Program-made: the position numbers and the translations under genes | The notes under the pieces: generated by a model | Seen by the model: the letters and a program-made list of their open reading frames with translations, nothing else | Databases searched by the model: none | Told to the model about the DNA's origin: nothing | Origin: an uncultured Oscillospiraceae bacterium | Lineage (GTDB): Bacteria > Bacillota > Clostridia > Oscillospirales > Oscillospiraceae | Assembly: GCA_934572355.1 (NCBI GenBank) | Contig: CAKTKV010000018.1 | Coordinates: 1-14,084, forward strand | Length of the DNA: 14,084 bases | Direction of reading: 5' to 3' | Shown: positions 12,792-14,084 of the stretch, one piece after another | Position numbering within the stretch: position 1 is the first letter of the stretch | Layout of the letters: the number at the start of each line of letters is the position of its first letter

Positions 12792-14084
12792 TTACTTCTT
12801 GCTCTTGATGTACTCGTCGATGCTCTTCGCGCCGGCCTTGCCTGCGCCCATCGCGAGTATAACGGTGGCAGCGCCGGTGACGGCGTCGCCGCCGGCAAAC
12901 ACGCCCTCGCGTGCGGTCACGCCGCCCTCGTCGGCCTCGATGCCGCCCTTGCGGGTGAAGGTCAGACCCTCGGTCGTGTTGCGGATCAGGGGGTTCGGGC
13001 TCGTGCCGATGGCGATGACGACGGTGTCAACGTCAAGGATCCAGTTGCTGCCGGGCACGGGCACGGGCTTGCGGCGACCCTTTTCGTCGGGCTCGCCGAG
13101 CTCCTGCTTCTGAAGCTCGATACCGGTGACGTGACCGTCCTCGCCCGCATGAATGGCGACGGGGTTATTGAGCAGACGGAACTCGATGCCCTCGGCCTCG
13201 GCATGCTCGACCTCTTCCTTACGTGCGGGAAGCTCGTCCTTGCCGCGGCGATAGGCGATGTAGACATGCTCCGCACCGAGACGCTTGGAGACGCGCGCTG
13301 CGTCCATCGCGACGTTGCCCGCGCCGACGACGCAGACATTGTGGAAGTGCTTTATCGGCGTGTCGTAATCATCGCGGTAGGCCTTCATGAGGTTCACGCG
13401 GGTGAGCAGCTCATTTGCGGAGTAGACGCCCAGCAGGTTCTCGCCGGGGATGTGCAGGAACTGCGGCAGGCCTGCGCCGGAGCCGATGAACACGGCCTCG
13501 AAACCGTCCTCAAACAGCTCGTCGACGGTCTCGCTCTTGCCGATGATGGCGTTGTTGATGATCTTGACGCCCATGGCCTTGAGGTTGTCTATCTCAGCGG
13601 CAACGATCTCCTTCGGCAGACGGAACTGCGGAATACCGTAGACCAGAACGCCGCCGGACTTATGGAAGGCTTCAAAGATGGTGACATCGTAGCCCATCTT
13701 GCGCAGGTCGCCCGCGCAGGTGAGGCTCGCAGGGCCGGAGCCGACGATCGCGATGCGGTGGCCGTTGGACTCGGGGACCTTGATCTCATCCTTGACTTCC
13801 TTGTTCATGTGGTAATCAGCGACAAAGCGCTCGAGGCGGCCGATGCCGACGCTCTCGCCCTTGATGCCGCGCACGCACTTACTCTCGCACTGCTTCTCCT
13901 GCGGGCAGACACGGCCGCAGACGGCGGGCAGGGAGTTTGTGGAGGTGATGATCTCATAAGCTGCGTCAAAATCGCCCGCGGCGACCTTGGCAATGAACTC
14001 GGGGATGCGCACGGAGACGGGGCAGCCCATGCGGCAGTGAGGATCGCGGCAGTTGAGGCAGCGCTTTGCCTCGTCGATAGCCAT
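12792..14084 (-). CDS. gltA: NADPH-dependent glutamate synthase (homotetrameric/small-subunit type), partial
   Basis: Flavin/iron-sulfur oxidoreductase that supplies electrons from NAD(P)H for glutamate synthesis from glutamine and 2-oxoglutarate in the cytoplasm. The visible 430 residues contain two cysteine sets for [4Fe-4S] clusters (C9, C12, C17, C21 and C56, C60, C66, C70, the latter in the AVCGRVCPQEKQCESKCVRG block). They also hold the FAD motif IAIVGSGPASLTCAGDL (111-127), GGVLVYGIPQFRLPK (144-158), the NAD(P)H motif VCVVGAGNVAMDAARV (250-265) and the terminal GGDAVTGAATVILAMGAGKAGAKSIDEYI. The first visible codon is an ATG, but family members have about 30 more residues before it, so the gene almost surely continues past 14084. 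The related NfnL/SudA-type flavoproteins share this fold, so the exact reaction is not certain. An upstream gltB or partner gene cannot be seen. Confidence 0.88.
   Translation of the reverse strand: MAIDEAKRCLNCRDPHCRMGCPVSVRIPEFIAKVAAGDFDAAYEIITSTNSLPAVCGRVCPQEKQCESKCVRGIKGESVGIGRLERFVADYHMNKEVKDEIKVPESNGHRIAIVGSGPASLTCAGDLRKMGYDVTIFEAFHKSGGVLVYGIPQFRLPKEIVAAEIDNLKAMGVKIINNAIIGKSETVDELFEDGFEAVFIGSGAGLPQFLHIPGENLLGVYSANELLTRVNLMKAYRDDYDTPIKHFHNVCVVGAGNVAMDAARVSKRLGAEHVYIAYRRGKDELPARKEEVEHAEAEGIEFRLLNNPVAIHAGEDGHVTGIELQKQELGEPDEKGRRKPVPVPGSNWILDVDTVVIAIGTSPNPLIRNTTEGLTFTRKGGIEADEGGVTAREGVFAGGDAVTGAATVILAMGAGKAGAKSIDEYIKSKK

Overview
The window looks like chromosome of a Gram-positive, low-redox, probably gut-living Clostridia member (Oscillospiraceae-like). 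This is inferred from moderately high GC in coding DNA, strong AGGAGG-type ribosome sites, classical sigma-A promoters, a homotetrameric-type NADPH glutamate synthase, a SpoVB/MurJ-like flippase beside HU, a four-helix-bundle (S23-like) protein and a short inverted-repeat element of a kind common in such genomes. No species can be named from the sequence alone.

Layout. 1-2150 (minus): a SpoVB/MurJ-like lipid-linked-oligosaccharide flippase followed by the nucleoid protein HU, which has its own promoter and terminator. 2271-3644 (minus): an FAD-dependent dehydrogenase of the COG2509 type behind a structured leader. 3781-4012: a gene-free, hairpin-rich repeat region. 4013-6139 (minus): a two-gene operon encoding a small membrane protein and a zinc-ribbon/TM/TPR-like/YD-like surface protein, with an excellent promoter. 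6140-6578: gene-free, holding that promoter, palindromes and a 183-bp MITE-like element. 6579-7418 (minus): a secreted, Pro/Thr-rich, Ig-like, C-terminally anchored protein. It is divergent from 7625-8728 (plus), a signal-peptide protein with a bactofilin-like repeat domain and several membrane segments. 8916-9608 (plus): a TetR-family regulator. 9748-10305 (plus): a zinc-dependent phospholipase C-like protein. 10360-11952 (minus): a polytopic GT-C/GT39-like glycosyltransferase. 12051-12407 (minus): a four-helix-bundle protein preceded by an elaborate hairpin array (12434-12600). 12631-12704 (minus): tRNA-Gly(CCC). 12792-14084 (minus): glutamate synthase small-subunit-type oxidoreductase, 5' end outside the window.

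Functionally most genes are envelope related (flippase, surface proteins, membrane repeat protein, phospholipase-like protein, glycosyltransferase) mixed with housekeeping genes (HU, glutamate synthase, tRNA). They form short transcription units with recognisable promoters and terminators rather than one operon.

The best candidate for an undescribed system is the four-helix-bundle gene with its immediately upstream array. Six small hairpins are separated by GATGAAATC copies at an exact 18-bp period on one side and by inverted copies on the other, so the whole can fold into one branched structure. A second hairpin-rich intergenic stretch at 3802-3977 shares two short motifs with it and could be a protein-less relative.
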